DNA of 32,350 nucleotides from Prevotella sp. UBA2809. GTDB taxonomy: Bacteria > Bacteroidota > Bacteroidia > Bacteroidales > Bacteroidaceae. This document shows, piece by piece, positions 8,094-17,070 of the stretch. Each line of letters starts with the position of its first letter. Positions within the stretch are counted from its first letter, which is position 1. The notes below the pieces were generated by a model. It was not told where the DNA came from and made no database searches. It saw only the letters and a list, made by a program, of their open reading frames with translations. The stretch covers positions 50,043-82,392 of the forward strand of contig DEHD01000026.1 of NCBI GenBank assembly GCA_002351725.1, read 5' to 3'. A program made the position numbers and the translations under genes.

Positions 8094-8789
8094 ATGAAAA
8101 AGATTGTTTTAATGGCGATGTTGTTCGCTACAGGAATTGGTGCTACGGCACAAGACGAAGTTGAAACCACAGTAGCAACTGATGTTGTAAGCCAGTATGT
8201 ATGGCGTGGTTTAGAGTGCGGAAGCGTATCAGTACAGCCAACACTCGGCATAGGATATAAAGGTCTGTCACTCTCTGCATGGGGAAGCATTGGTCTTTCT
8301 GATCCTACCGACACTAAGGAGTTCGACCTCACCCTCGCCTACTCTACAGGCGGATTCAATATCGGAATCACCGACTATTGGTTCAATACTCCTGAAGAGC
8401 GCTACTTCCTCTACGATGCCAATAAGACAAGTCACATCTTCGAGGCAAACATTGGCTATGACTTCGGAGCTGCCAGCATTCAGTGGTTCACAAACTTTGC
8501 TGGTAACGACGGTCTGAACAAGGACGGCAAGCGTGCCTACAGTTCATACTTTGAAATTAGTGCGCCTTTCAAACTTGCATCAGTTGACTGGAGTGCAACT
8601 GTAGGTGCCGTTCCTTATGCAACCGACTTCTATGGTGTAGATGGTTTCGCCGTAACAAACCTAGCTCTTAAGGCAACAAAGGACATCAAGGTTACTGATT
8701 CGTTCAGCATCCCAGTGTTCGCACAGGTTGCAGGCAACCCAAATACACAGAAAGCTTATTTGGTCTTTGGATTCACGCTTCAGCCGTGA
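8094..8789 (+). CDS. Putative outer-membrane beta-barrel protein (TorF/Gcw_chp-like)
   Basis: This 231-residue protein has an N-terminal signal peptide (MKKIVLMAMLFATGIGATAQ) and alternating short hydrophobic strands rich in Gly, Tyr and Trp, as in small outer-membrane barrels. The opening ATDVVSQYVWRGLECG, then LSLSAWGSIGLSD and GFNIGITDYWF, resemble the TorF/Gcw_chp putative porin family. It sits between amtB and asnB, so it may let ammonium or small nitrogen compounds through the outer membrane; that role is inference from context. The C-terminus (VFGFTLQP) does not end in the classical aromatic residue. Confidence 0.75.
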   Translation: MKKIVLMAMLFATGIGATAQDEVETTVATDVVSQYVWRGLECGSVSVQPTLGIGYKGLSLSAWGSIGLSDPTDTKEFDLTLAYSTGGFNIGITDYWFNTPEERYFLYDANKTSHIFEANIGYDFGAASIQWFTNFAGNDGLNKDGKRAYSSYFEISAPFKLASVDWSATVGAVPYATDFYGVDGFAVTNLALKATKDIKVTDSFSIPVFAQVAGNPNTQKAYLVFGFTLQP

Positions 8790-8851
8790 GTCCAAGGACT
8801 CCTTTTCAAAAACAGCAAACATTCAAACAATAACAAAAAAGATAAAAAACT

Positions 8852-10516
8852 ATGTGTGGAATAGTAGGAATATTCAACGTAAAGGAGCAGTCGCAGGCAC
8901 TGCGACAAAAGGCATTGAAGATGAGTCAGAAAATCCGCCATCGCGGACCTGACTGGAGTGGTATCTACTGTGGCGGATCAGCAATTCTGGCCCACGAGCG
9001 ATTGAGTATCGTGGATCCTGAATCGGGTGGTCAGCCTTTGTTCTCACCTGACCGCAAGCAGATTCTCGCAGTAAACGGTGAGATTTACAACCATCAGGAG
9101 ATTCGTCGTCGTTATGCTGGTCAGTACGAGTTCCAGACAGGAAGCGACTGTGAGGTCATTCTGGCACTCTATCGTGAAAAAGGTATCAACTTCCTCGAAG
9201 ACCTGAGTGGAATCTTTGCCTTTGCACTTTACGACGAGGAGAAGAATGAGTTCCTCATTGCTCGCGACCCCATTGGAGTTATCCCACTTTATATTGGTTA
9301 CGATGCCGATGGCACCGTTTATGTAGCATCAGAACTAAAAGCCTTAGAAGGTCAATGCGAGCGCTACGAGCCATTCCTCCCAGGACATTACTACTATAGT
9401 GGCGCCCCAGGCATGAAGCGCTACTACAAGCGCGACTGGTTTGAGTACGATGCCGTTAAGGACAATCAGGCCAGTAGCAAAGCTATCCACGATGCACTTA
9501 CTGATGCCGTTAAGCGTCAGCTTATGAGTGATGTACCTTACGGAGTATTGCTGTCAGGAGGACTTGATTCATCAGTCATCTCTGCCATTGCCGAGAAATT
9601 CAGTGAGCACCGTATCGAAGACAATTCACAGACTCGCGCCTACTGGCCACGTCTGCACTCGTTTGCTGTAGGACTTAAAGGGGCACCCGATCTTGCAAAA
9701 GCTAAAATGGTGGCCGACCATATAGGTACCGTTCACCACGAAATCAACTACACTATACAGGAGGGCCTTGATGCCATCCGCGATGTTATCTACTTTATCG
9801 AGACTTACGATGTTACCACCGTTCGAGCCTCAACACCTATGTATCTGTTGGCTCGCGTAATCAAGTCGATGGGTATCAAGATGGTACTCTCAGGCGAGGG
9901 AGCTGACGAGATTTTCGGAGGTTATCTCTACTTCCACAAAGCCCCATCGGCCAAGGATTTCCACGATGAGACTGTTCGTAAGCTCTCTAAGTTGCATCTC
10001 TACGATTGTCTGCGCGCCAACAAGAGTCTGAGCGCCTGGGGCGTTGAGGGCCGCGTGCCATTCCTCGACAAGGAGTTCCTCGATGTGGCTATGCGCACCA
10101 ACCCCGAGGCCAAGATGTGTCCTGGCACCACCATGGAGAAGAAGATTGTGCGCGAGGCCTTTGCCAATATGCTGCCCGCCGAGGTGGCTTGGCGACAGAA
10201 GGAGCAGTTCAGCGATGGTGTTGGCTATTCATGGATTGACACCCTGAAGCAGATTACCTCAGAGGCTGTTACCGACGAGCAGATGGCACACGCTGCAGAG
10301 CGATTCCCCATCAACCCTCCAAAGAACAAAGAAGAATATTATTACCGCTCTATATTTGCAGAACACTTCCCCAGCGACTCTGCTGCCAAGAGTGTTCCAA
10401 GCGAGGCCAGCGTTGCCTGCTCCACTGCCATCGCCTTAGAGTGGGATGCTGCCTTCAAAGGCATGAATGATCCAAGCGGTAGAGCCGTAAAGGGCGTTCA
10501 TGAACAAGCATATTAA
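8852..10516 (+). CDS. asnB: Asparagine synthase (glutamine-hydrolysing)
   Basis: It makes asparagine from aspartate, ATP and glutamine (or ammonia). The protein has 554 residues, the same as enteric AsnB. MCGIVGIF gives the Ntn nucleophile Cys2; RHRGPDWSG, AHERLSIVD and VNGEIYNHQEIR belong to the glutaminase domain. GVLLSGGLDSSVISA is the PPi loop of the ATP pyrophosphatase domain, and VLSGEGADEIFGGYLYF the conserved synthetase motif. It is the last gene of the glnK operon, 62 bases after the barrel gene, and is followed by a strong hairpin terminator. Its presence with GlnK and AmtB suggests that captured ammonium is partly stored as asparagine. Confidence 0.96.
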   Translation: MCGIVGIFNVKEQSQALRQKALKMSQKIRHRGPDWSGIYCGGSAILAHERLSIVDPESGGQPLFSPDRKQILAVNGEIYNHQEIRRRYAGQYEFQTGSDCEVILALYREKGINFLEDLSGIFAFALYDEEKNEFLIARDPIGVIPLYIGYDADGTVYVASELKALEGQCERYEPFLPGHYYYSGAPGMKRYYKRDWFEYDAVKDNQASSKAIHDALTDAVKRQLMSDVPYGVLLSGGLDSSVISAIAEKFSEHRIEDNSQTRAYWPRLHSFAVGLKGAPDLAKAKMVADHIGTVHHEINYTIQEGLDAIRDVIYFIETYDVTTVRASTPMYLLARVIKSMGIKMVLSGEGADEIFGGYLYFHKAPSAKDFHDETVRKLSKLHLYDCLRANKSLSAWGVEGRVPFLDKEFLDVAMRTNPEAKMCPGTTMEKKIVREAFANMLPAEVAWRQKEQFSDGVGYSWIDTLKQITSEAVTDEQMAHAAERFPINPPKNKEEYYYRSIFAEHFPSDSAAKSVPSEASVACSTAIALEWDAAFKGMNDPSGRAVKGVHEQAY

Positions 10517-10544
10517 TCACTTTTCCAAGTTTTAATCTTTTACT

Positions 10545-10586
10545 ACAGCACCCTTCCTATTTGGGAGGGTGTTGTTATTTTATTAT
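10545..10586 (+). terminator. Intrinsic terminator after asnB
   Basis: CACCCT pairs with AGGGTG around a short loop, with ACA/TGT extending the stem past a mismatch (10545-10575), followed by the T-rich run TATTTTATTA. It closes the glnK operon. Confidence 0.85.
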
Positions 10587-10648
10587 ACATATATTTCTCC
10601 GTTTTTGTGTAAAATTAGCCCCTTGTGTAATAATATGTAATGGATTTC

Positions 10649-10679
10649 TTGCACAAAAGCAGGAAATCTCTTACTTTTG
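10649..10679 (+). promoter_or_regulatory. Promoter of the TonB-domain gene
   Basis: TTG (10649-10651), 20 bases, then TACTTTTG (10672-10679). Transcription would start near 10686, about 45 bases before the gene. Confidence 0.7.
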
Positions 10680-10730
10680 CACCGTCCGGACAGACAAATT
10701 GATTGTTGAACCATTTAAAATTAGAAAAGT

Positions 10731-11135
10731 ATGAAGAAGTTTATAATCATGTCGCTGATGGCTTTGTTTGGCCTCACCACAGTGAGCGCCCAGAAGACCG
10801 TAGTGGCTAAAAAGAATCAGCAGGTTTTCGATGTAGTAGAGAAAATGCCTGAGTATCCTGGCGGACAGGCTGCCCTATTCGAATACCTTCAAAAAAATGT
10901 CAAGTATCCTGCCGATGCAGAGAAAAAGAAGGTAGAAGGCAGAGTTCTTGTAACATTCGTTGTAAACACCGATGGCAGTATTACTGATATCGAAGTCGTG
11001 AGGAAGACTTTCCCATCGCTCGATGCCGAGGCCGTTAGAGTTATCTCTGGCATGCCAAGATGGAAACCAGGCGAGCAGAAAGGCCAGAAAGTACGTGTTA
11101 AATATACTGTTCCCCTTACCTTTCGACTGAAATGA
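10731..11135 (+). CDS. Small periplasmic TonB C-terminal domain protein
   Basis: The 134-residue protein has a signal peptide or uncleaved anchor (MKKFIIMSLMALFGLTTVSA) and then, from about residue 40, a TonB C-terminal domain: MPEYPGGQAALFEYLQ, VEGRVLVTFVVNTDGSI, and MPRWKPGEQKGQKVRVKY near the end. It lacks the proline-rich periplasm-spanning linker of true TonB, so it is probably not an energy transducer by itself; small single-domain versions are common in Bacteroidetes, with unclear roles. Its stop overlaps the start of the next gene (ATGA), so the two are translationally coupled. Confidence 0.85.
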   Translation: MKKFIIMSLMALFGLTTVSAQKTVVAKKNQQVFDVVEKMPEYPGGQAALFEYLQKNVKYPADAEKKKVEGRVLVTFVVNTDGSITDIEVVRKTFPSLDAEAVRVISGMPRWKPGEQKGQKVRVKYTVPLTFRLK

Positions 11136-12685
11136 TCATTATCGTTTATCTTTTATTCTCTCTCTTTATTGTGGGCTGCTCGCATCAAGAGCAGCCCCAC
11201 AACAGCGTTATTACCCAGGCTGAACAGATAGTAGTTGAGCATCCTGACTCGGTGGTCATTATGCTTGAACCATTTTGGGCAGACACAACACTCTCCAAGC
11301 CCGATCGCGCCCTCTTCGGATTGCTTTATACCGAGGCGTTGCATCGTAGCGGATTGGTTACAGAATCTTCATCGCCCATCCAGTTCAGCAGGGATTATTA
11401 TGAGAGTCATAACGATAAACCGCGATTGGCCAGAGCCTTGCTGCACTATGCTATCGTGCTCTACCATAAGCAGCAAACCCACGAGGCAGTGCTCACCATG
11501 AAGCATGCCGAACAGATTGCATCGGAAGTAAAGGATCCCGTTTTCAATTCTTATCTTTATTTTGTACTTGGCGATATCAACGATAATGTGGACAACTATA
11601 CCCAAACTCTAAGATATTACAAGCAGGCCTTAGCCACAGCCCACCAATGTCATAGGGACGACTGGATTGTAAGGGCGCTGAACAACATTGCCCAGACCTT
11701 CGATATGCTTGGCGAGACTGATAGTCTGCATTACTACAACGAACTGGCCAAGCCCTATGCGCCTAAGACCGATGGTGAGATTCGTGCCACATATCTTACT
11801 AATGTGGCCAGCTACTTGATGCAACAGAACAAGCGCAAAGATGCTAAACAGCTATTGCTCAAAGCCCTTCAGGAATCGCCAACCGACAGAGCCTCAAAAC
11901 TCCTGGCCGATGTGTATCTGGCCGAAAAAGACACAATAAGCGCTGCCGAGCAATGGTATCAATTAATAAACTCTTTCTCGCCCGATGTAAGCATCAGTTC
12001 CTATCGTCAGCTGATAAAATACCTTACCAATCGTGGCGATACTGAGAAGGCGGCCTATTTCAGCAGTTGTCTGAATGATGTCTACCATGATCTCTATCAG
12101 CGCAGTGATGTAGCCAGCATCATCGACCTGCAAGCCCAGTTTGACGAGCAGCAGAAGGAACGACAACAATATCGTATTACCATTATACTGCTTTCGGCCA
12201 TTCTAATGCTGATTATCATAACAATCGTTGGAATTTGGTATAGTCGTCGCAGAATAGACAGACTAAACGCCCGCTTTGTTGAGAGTCAGAAAAAATACGA
12301 TAGAACTCGCGAGGAGCTTACCCAGATGCGATTGCAACGTGAACGCGAAGAACGTGAGAACTCTGAGCAGCTAAAGACTATTGTAGCCTCTCTTCATGCA
12401 TCGGCCAATAAAGGTCGAGCTGCATCCGATGAGGACATGAACGCTCTGGCGCAATGCTCTTATGCCCTTAGTCCCAACCTGCAACTACTCTTCTCTCCTC
12501 TCAATACCAAGGAGCAGAGCATCTGTCTGCTTATCCGTCACAACTTCCAACCCACAGAGATAGCCACTCTTACCATCTCCACACCTCAAACCATAACCAA
12601 CACTCGCGTCCGTCTCTTGAAGAAACTCTTCAACGAGACAGGCGGTGCTAAAGATTTCGATACAAAGCTTCGCGCTTTCGAATAG
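11132..12685 (+). CDS. Membrane-spanning TPR protein with C-terminal helix-turn-helix (putative regulator)
   Basis: This 517-residue protein starts with a signal sequence and possible lipobox (LFIVGC, Cys16). Residues 50-320 look like tetratricopeptide repeats (alternating helices such as KPRLARALLHYAIVLYHKQ). A single membrane helix spans about 349-371, followed by a basic stop-transfer RRRIDR and a charged coiled coil to about 430. Residues 457-500 (LNTKEQSICLLIRHNFQPTE onward, with TIST-PQTITNTRVRLLKKLF) read as a LuxR-like helix-turn-helix. Topology suggests that a periplasmic sensor is joined directly to a cytoplasmic DNA-binding end, a design known in Bacteroidetes. It overlaps the TonB-domain gene by 4 bases, so that protein may be its partner. 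If the lipobox were processed, topology would be odd; more likely the N-terminus is a signal peptide. Confidence 0.75.
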   Translation: MIIIVYLLFSLFIVGCSHQEQPHNSVITQAEQIVVEHPDSVVIMLEPFWADTTLSKPDRALFGLLYTEALHRSGLVTESSSPIQFSRDYYESHNDKPRLARALLHYAIVLYHKQQTHEAVLTMKHAEQIASEVKDPVFNSYLYFVLGDINDNVDNYTQTLRYYKQALATAHQCHRDDWIVRALNNIAQTFDMLGETDSLHYYNELAKPYAPKTDGEIRATYLTNVASYLMQQNKRKDAKQLLLKALQESPTDRASKLLADVYLAEKDTISAAEQWYQLINSFSPDVSISSYRQLIKYLTNRGDTEKAAYFSSCLNDVYHDLYQRSDVASIIDLQAQFDEQQKERQQYRITIILLSAILMLIIITIVGIWYSRRRIDRLNARFVESQKKYDRTREELTQMRLQREREERENSEQLKTIVASLHASANKGRAASDEDMNALAQCSYALSPNLQLLFSPLNTKEQSICLLIRHNFQPTEIATLTISTPQTITNTRVRLLKKLFNETGGAKDFDTKLRAFE

Positions 12686-12717
12686 GATAAGAACCTCTAA
12701 AAAGGGATAGTAGTGTA

Positions 12718-14082
12718 TTATCTGTTTCTTAATAGTTCTACTATGCGGGCCATTTGATTTGGAATGCGGATTTGCTGAGGACACTTGGCAAGGCATTCCT
12801 CACAATCGGCACAGCTGCGAGCCCATGTTTCTACATTGGGCAAAGCATTGCGCAAGCCATCGGCAAACAGCTGTTTTTTAGAGGCATAGTCGGCAGCCTG
12901 CTTCTCTGGTAGGGGCAGGATGTGACTGTTAACAGCCTCGTTGTAGTAGGCAAAGTTACCTGGAATATCCACTCCATAAGGACAAGGCATGCAATAAGCA
13001 CAAGTGGTGCAAGGGATGGTTGGGAATCCTGCCATCTGGTCGGCAATCTCAGCCAGCAATGTTTTCTCAGCCTCAGTACAATTCTCGAGCGGCGAGAAGG
13101 TCTCTACATTCTCCTTCATGTGGTCCATCTGGTTCATGCCACTCAGCGTAGTCAGGATATTGGGGTGCGAACCAACCCAACGGAAGGCCCAACGGGCTGT
13201 ACTGTCGTTAGGACGAACGGCCTTTAGCTGGTCGGTAAGTTCCTTAGCCATTTTACCAAAGGCTCCACCACGCAGGGGCTCCATAATGACGCATTGCACA
13301 CCCGTCTTCTCACATTTATTATATAGGTATTCGGCATCGGCATCCTTACGCCAACCGTTACCCATCGAGGCATGGCGCCAATCAAGAAAGTTCATCTGAA
13401 TCTGAACAAAATCGAAGTGATACTCCTCCTGATGGTCGAGCAACCAGTCGAACGGGCGCACATCGCCATGATATGAGAATCCCAGATGACGAATACGACC
13501 AGCCTCACGCTCTTTCAACAGGAACTCAAGCAGATGATTATCGAAGAATCGCTTGTTGAGTGTGTCCATACCTCCGCCGCCAATGCTGTGCAGCAGATAA
13601 TAGTCGATATGATCAACCTTAAGGCGCTGAAATGACTGGTAGTACATCTTCTGCGACTCCTCAAAGCTCCAAAGGCGCTGATTCTGGTTCGACATCTTGG
13701 TAGCGATATAGTACTTGTCGCGCGGATGACGACTTAGGGCATTGCCAGTAAGCACCTCCGACTGACCACCCATATACATAGGAGCGGTATCGAAGTAGTT
13801 AACGCCATGTTCTATGGCATAATCTACCAATTGGTTAACCTCTTCCTGATTATTTGGCAATCGCATCATGCCAAAACCAAGCAGAGAAATCTGCTCGCCA
13901 GAACCATGCTGAACACGATAGGTCATACGATTGATAGGCGAAGACACCTTTTTATCGTCTTGAGCCAACGCACGTAGCGGCCCCATAACACTCGAAGCCA
14001 TAACGGCTCCTGCGCCCATACCCAATCGGCGAAGAAAATCGCGACGGGACAAGTTTTTGTTGTTGTTCTCCTCCATAATCAT
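12718..14082 (-). CDS. Tat-exported aldo/keto reductase with ferredoxin-like Fe-S domain
   Basis: In this 454-residue protein the N-terminus carries a twin-arginine signal (LSRRDFLRRLGMGAGAVMAS), so the folded, cofactor-loaded protein should be exported. The aldo/keto reductase barrel follows (YFDTAPMYMGGQSE with Asp/Tyr, YIATKMS with Lys, YYLLHSIGG with His). The C-terminus adds two cysteine clusters, CTTCAYCMPCPYGVDIPG and CADCEECLAKCPQQI, as for two 4Fe-4S centres. The substrate is unknown. It starts 14 bases after the alpha-galactosidase stop and is co-oriented, so the two likely form an operon and the enzyme may act on a sugar-derived product. ATG at 14082 or 14076 could be the start; both keep the Tat motif. 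Confidence 0.9.
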   Translation of the reverse strand: MIMEENNNKNLSRRDFLRRLGMGAGAVMASSVMGPLRALAQDDKKVSSPINRMTYRVQHGSGEQISLLGFGMMRLPNNQEEVNQLVDYAIEHGVNYFDTAPMYMGGQSEVLTGNALSRHPRDKYYIATKMSNQNQRLWSFEESQKMYYQSFQRLKVDHIDYYLLHSIGGGGMDTLNKRFFDNHLLEFLLKEREAGRIRHLGFSYHGDVRPFDWLLDHQEEYHFDFVQIQMNFLDWRHASMGNGWRKDADAEYLYNKCEKTGVQCVIMEPLRGGAFGKMAKELTDQLKAVRPNDSTARWAFRWVGSHPNILTTLSGMNQMDHMKENVETFSPLENCTEAEKTLLAEIADQMAGFPTIPCTTCAYCMPCPYGVDIPGNFAYYNEAVNSHILPLPEKQAADYASKKQLFADGLRNALPNVETWARSCADCEECLAKCPQQIRIPNQMARIVELLRNR

Positions 14083-14096
14083 ATTGTTTAGTTAAG

Positions 14097-16295
14097 TTAT
14101 TGAGCTTCTAACAGAAGTACACGGCTGCTCCAATCGTTCTTTTTCGACCACTCAGGCTCGTTGCGATAAGGCATCTCCAAACCGTGATTCATCAGATAGG
14201 CGCCACTGAAAACCTTTCCCTCAATGTCCATAGGCTTAATGTCGATACGATTCAGTTCGTGTACCTTATAATTCTTATTGGCATCAAGACCTGCCATTTT
14301 TACTCGTGGCAGATGCTCGTTCTGGAACGACTCAGTCTTCCACCAGAAGAACACGCTCTTATCCTTAGTCTCATTGACGTACATGAGCGAAGCCAAACCA
14401 ATCTTATCGTAAGGCGAAACAAGACGATAGATGTCGCCAAACTGCACGATGGGACGAATCTGCTTATACTCAGCGATGGCCTTGCGACAAAGGGCTTTCT
14501 CATCGTCAGTCATATTCTTAGGTTGAATCTCCATGCCAAGGCGTCCGCTCATAGCCACATCGATGCGATACTTCATGGCTGTGGTACGGAAAACGGTGTG
14601 GTTGGGTGTAGCAGAAATATGGCTGGCCATAGCGATGGCAGGGAAGAAATAAGAGGTGCCCCACTGCATGTAGATGCGCTGAAGAGCATCAGTATTATCG
14701 CTTACCCAAAACTCATCAAAGTAAGGCAGTACGCCCCAGTTAGCACGTCCACCACCAGATGCACAAGCCTGGATGGTAAGGTCAGGATACTTGGCACGAA
14801 TACGCTTACAGGTCTTCTCAAAACCACGATGGTACTCGATATAGAGGTGGCTCTGATCGTTCATAGTGAGATACTGCGAACCATGATTCAAGATCGGCAT
14901 ATTGGCATCCCATTTAATATAATCTATCTCAGGATACTTGGTCATGAGGTTATCGACAACAGAGAACACGAAGTCCTGCACCTTAGGATTACTCATGTCG
15001 AGAATCAACTGCGTACCTCCACGCCCCTGAACGGCATCACGCTTAGGAGCCTTGATAATCCAATCGGGATGAGCATCATAAAGCTCAGAAACAGAGTTGG
15101 TCATCTCTGGCTCAATCCAGATGCCGAACTTGATGCCGTGCTTCTTGGCATCACGCAGAAGGCCCTCGATACCCTCAGGTAGTTTGTTTTTGTCAACCTC
15201 CCAATCGCCCAGAGCACAGTTATCCGTCTTACGTGGATACTTCACGCCAAACCAGCCATCGTCCATCACGAAGAGCTCACCACCCATCAAGGCTATGTCG
15301 CCCATCATCTGGTCCATCCCCTTCTGGTTGATGTCGAAATAAACACCCTCCCAAGAATTGAGCAGTATTTTGCGCTCCTTATCGCCATGAGCCAACATAT
15401 ACTTGCGGCCCCACTTGTGGAAGTTGCGCGATACACCTGAGAGTCCGCAATTTGAAAAACTCAATGCTACTTTTGGTGTGGTGAATGTCTCACCCTTCTT
15501 AAGATGATATTCAGAGTTATCAGGGTTGATGCCAGCAAAAAAATAGTGGTATTCTGTATCATCGGTCTCTACCTTCAACTGGTAGTTGCCTGAGTAACAG
15601 AGGGCTGCACCAATCACATCGCCACTGTTCTCACGAGCCTTTCCATCGAGCGAGAACATCACCTCTGCATGATCGGTATGCGAGTTGCGCGCGCCATCCT
15701 TATTCTTAATAACCTTCTGACCAGCAAGGATTGGCTCCTCAACCAGACGGGCCTCATTTGCCCATGAGCCATAGAAGTGCGAAAGCCATACATTGCCACG
15801 ACGTATTGGCAGAGAGCATGATGCAAACTGAGTAAGCGTAACAGGCTTCTTTTCGCCATTCTGGATCTCTGTCCATGTCTCTATGATATCCTCATCGTAA
15901 ACAGCACGATAGCAAAGATCCACTGTTACAGGATATACAGGATCTACCAAACGGATGCGATACTCGCGATTATTACCATCGCCCTCAATCTCATCAACAT
16001 AATCAGCAACCAACACCGTCGACATATTACCATCGGCATGACGCATGGCGATGGCAGCCTCAGCAGGACAGTTCATGCCGTAAGCAGGATAGGCATCCAT
16101 ACGACCGTTACGAGGAAACTGCATATTCTGCAGATCATAATCGCTAAGACGCGTGCCAAAATAAACATACTGTGGTTGTTTATTACCCTCTACATTAAGC
16201 ACCATTGTGGTGTTCTTGGTCTGGATAACAACTTGCTCAGCCCATACTTTTGCTGCTGAGATCATGAGAACCGCTAAGAAAAGATACTTCTTCAT
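14097..16295 (-). CDS. Secreted GH36 alpha-galactosidase
   Basis: It is predicted to release terminal alpha-galactose from raffinose-type oligosaccharides or galactomannan. The protein has 732 residues with a cleavable signal peptide (MKKYLFLAVLMISAAKVWA), so it is periplasmic or surface-located. The GH36 fold is seen in order: N-terminal beta-sandwich, then the barrel with GGELFVMDDGWFG, KFGIWIEPEM, the nucleophile Asp463 in YIKWDANMPI, and the acid/base Asp533 in WVSDNTDALQR; the 70-residue spacing between the two is that of characterised GH36 enzymes. It has its own promoter and precedes the Fe-S aldo/keto reductase. No SusC/SusD pair is nearby, so this is not a full polysaccharide utilisation locus. 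Confidence 0.93.
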   Translation of the reverse strand: MKKYLFLAVLMISAAKVWAEQVVIQTKNTTMVLNVEGNKQPQYVYFGTRLSDYDLQNMQFPRNGRMDAYPAYGMNCPAEAAIAMRHADGNMSTVLVADYVDEIEGDGNNREYRIRLVDPVYPVTVDLCYRAVYDEDIIETWTEIQNGEKKPVTLTQFASCSLPIRRGNVWLSHFYGSWANEARLVEEPILAGQKVIKNKDGARNSHTDHAEVMFSLDGKARENSGDVIGAALCYSGNYQLKVETDDTEYHYFFAGINPDNSEYHLKKGETFTTPKVALSFSNCGLSGVSRNFHKWGRKYMLAHGDKERKILLNSWEGVYFDINQKGMDQMMGDIALMGGELFVMDDGWFGVKYPRKTDNCALGDWEVDKNKLPEGIEGLLRDAKKHGIKFGIWIEPEMTNSVSELYDAHPDWIIKAPKRDAVQGRGGTQLILDMSNPKVQDFVFSVVDNLMTKYPEIDYIKWDANMPILNHGSQYLTMNDQSHLYIEYHRGFEKTCKRIRAKYPDLTIQACASGGGRANWGVLPYFDEFWVSDNTDALQRIYMQWGTSYFFPAIAMASHISATPNHTVFRTTAMKYRIDVAMSGRLGMEIQPKNMTDDEKALCRKAIAEYKQIRPIVQFGDIYRLVSPYDKIGLASLMYVNETKDKSVFFWWKTESFQNEHLPRVKMAGLDANKNYKVHELNRIDIKPMDIEGKVFSGAYLMNHGLEMPYRNEPEWSKKNDWSSRVLLLEAQ

Positions 16296-16334
16296 TTGAG
16301 GATAGTTTTTTAGTTACTTGTGATATTCTGGGCG

Positions 16335-16365
16335 CAAAGATAAGAAATTATTTGGTTATCTCAAA
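16335..16365 (-). promoter_or_regulatory. Promoter of the alpha-galactosidase operon
   Basis: On the minus strand TTTG (16362-16365), exactly 19 bases, then TATCTTTG (16335-16342). A plus-strand TTTG (16351-16354) and TATTTTG (16376-16382) lie across the same bases and may be the divergent promoter of mntP, so the two promoters would compete for polymerase. Confidence 0.75.
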
Positions 16366-16423
16366 AAAAAGTTGTTATTTTGCAAGCCAAAGTGTTATAA
16401 ACAGCTAAATAAGTAGTACATAC

Positions 16424-16999
16424 ATGAACCAGCTGGATATATGGATGCTTGCCATCGCATTGGCAATGGATTGCTTCACGGTGTCAATCGTGAGCGGAGT
16501 GATTGTGCGCCGTTGGCTGTGGGGTATGATACTGCGCATAGCTTTCTTATTTGGCTTGTTCCAAGCCATGATGCCGCTTATTGGTTGGATGGCAACAAGC
16601 CACTTCAGCGAGCAACTGGAGTTTATTGACCATTGGATAGCCTTTGGACTGCTTGCCTTTATCGGAGGAAAGATGATTCGCGAATCGTTTGGCCCAGAAG
16701 AAGAGCAGCAGTTTAACCCAAAGAACCTTCACACCCAACTGTTATTGGCTGTAGCCACCAGCATAGACGCCCTTGCCATAGGAATATCCTTTGCCTGCAC
16801 GGGCTACAGAGAGTTTTCTCAGATAGCATATCCATTATTTGTTATCGGCTTGGTATCGTTTATGTTCAGTCTTTTCGGCTATAAGCTTGGCGTTAGATTC
16901 GGCAAGTCGATAGCCCGCAAACTGAAGCCAGAACTGCTTGGTGGAATCATTCTGATAGTAATCGGTATAAAAATACTGATTACACACCTCATGGCATAA
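16424..16999 (+). CDS. mntP: Putative manganese efflux pump MntP
   Basis: A 191-residue inner-membrane protein with six predicted hydrophobic segments in two repeated halves, each with the family's acidic motif: ALAMDCFTVS near the N-terminus and ATSIDALAIG in the middle. This is the MntP (DUF204) architecture; enteric MntP exports Mn(II) and has a similar length. Translation from ATG 16424 (MNQLDIWMLAIALAMD) needs no adjustment. No yybP-ykoY manganese riboswitch was recognised in its short leader. The next gene has its own -7 box, so mntP is probably monocistronic. Confidence 0.88.
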   Translation: MNQLDIWMLAIALAMDCFTVSIVSGVIVRRWLWGMILRIAFLFGLFQAMMPLIGWMATSHFSEQLEFIDHWIAFGLLAFIGGKMIRESFGPEEEQQFNPKNLHTQLLLAVATSIDALAIGISFACTGYREFSQIAYPLFVIGLVSFMFSLFGYKLGVRFGKSIARKLKPELLGGIILIVIGIKILITHLMA

Positions 17000-17058
17000 T
17001 AAAAACAGACAAAGGAAAACTTTTTTCTTATTTTTCGTTTCGATTTAAAAGTTTTTAT

Positions 17059-17066
17059 TATCTTTG
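17059..17066 (+). promoter_or_regulatory. -7 box of the ABC ATPase gene
   Basis: TATCTTTG ends four bases before the first ATG (17071). The transcript should therefore start at or just inside that codon, giving a leaderless or almost leaderless mRNA. The -33 region (TTTTTCG about 20 bases upstream) is weak. Confidence 0.6.
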
Positions 17067-17070
17067 CACC

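Noticed and set aside
10731..11135. Full TonB energy transducer
   Set aside because: Only the C-terminal domain and a signal peptide are present; the proline-rich spacer is missing.
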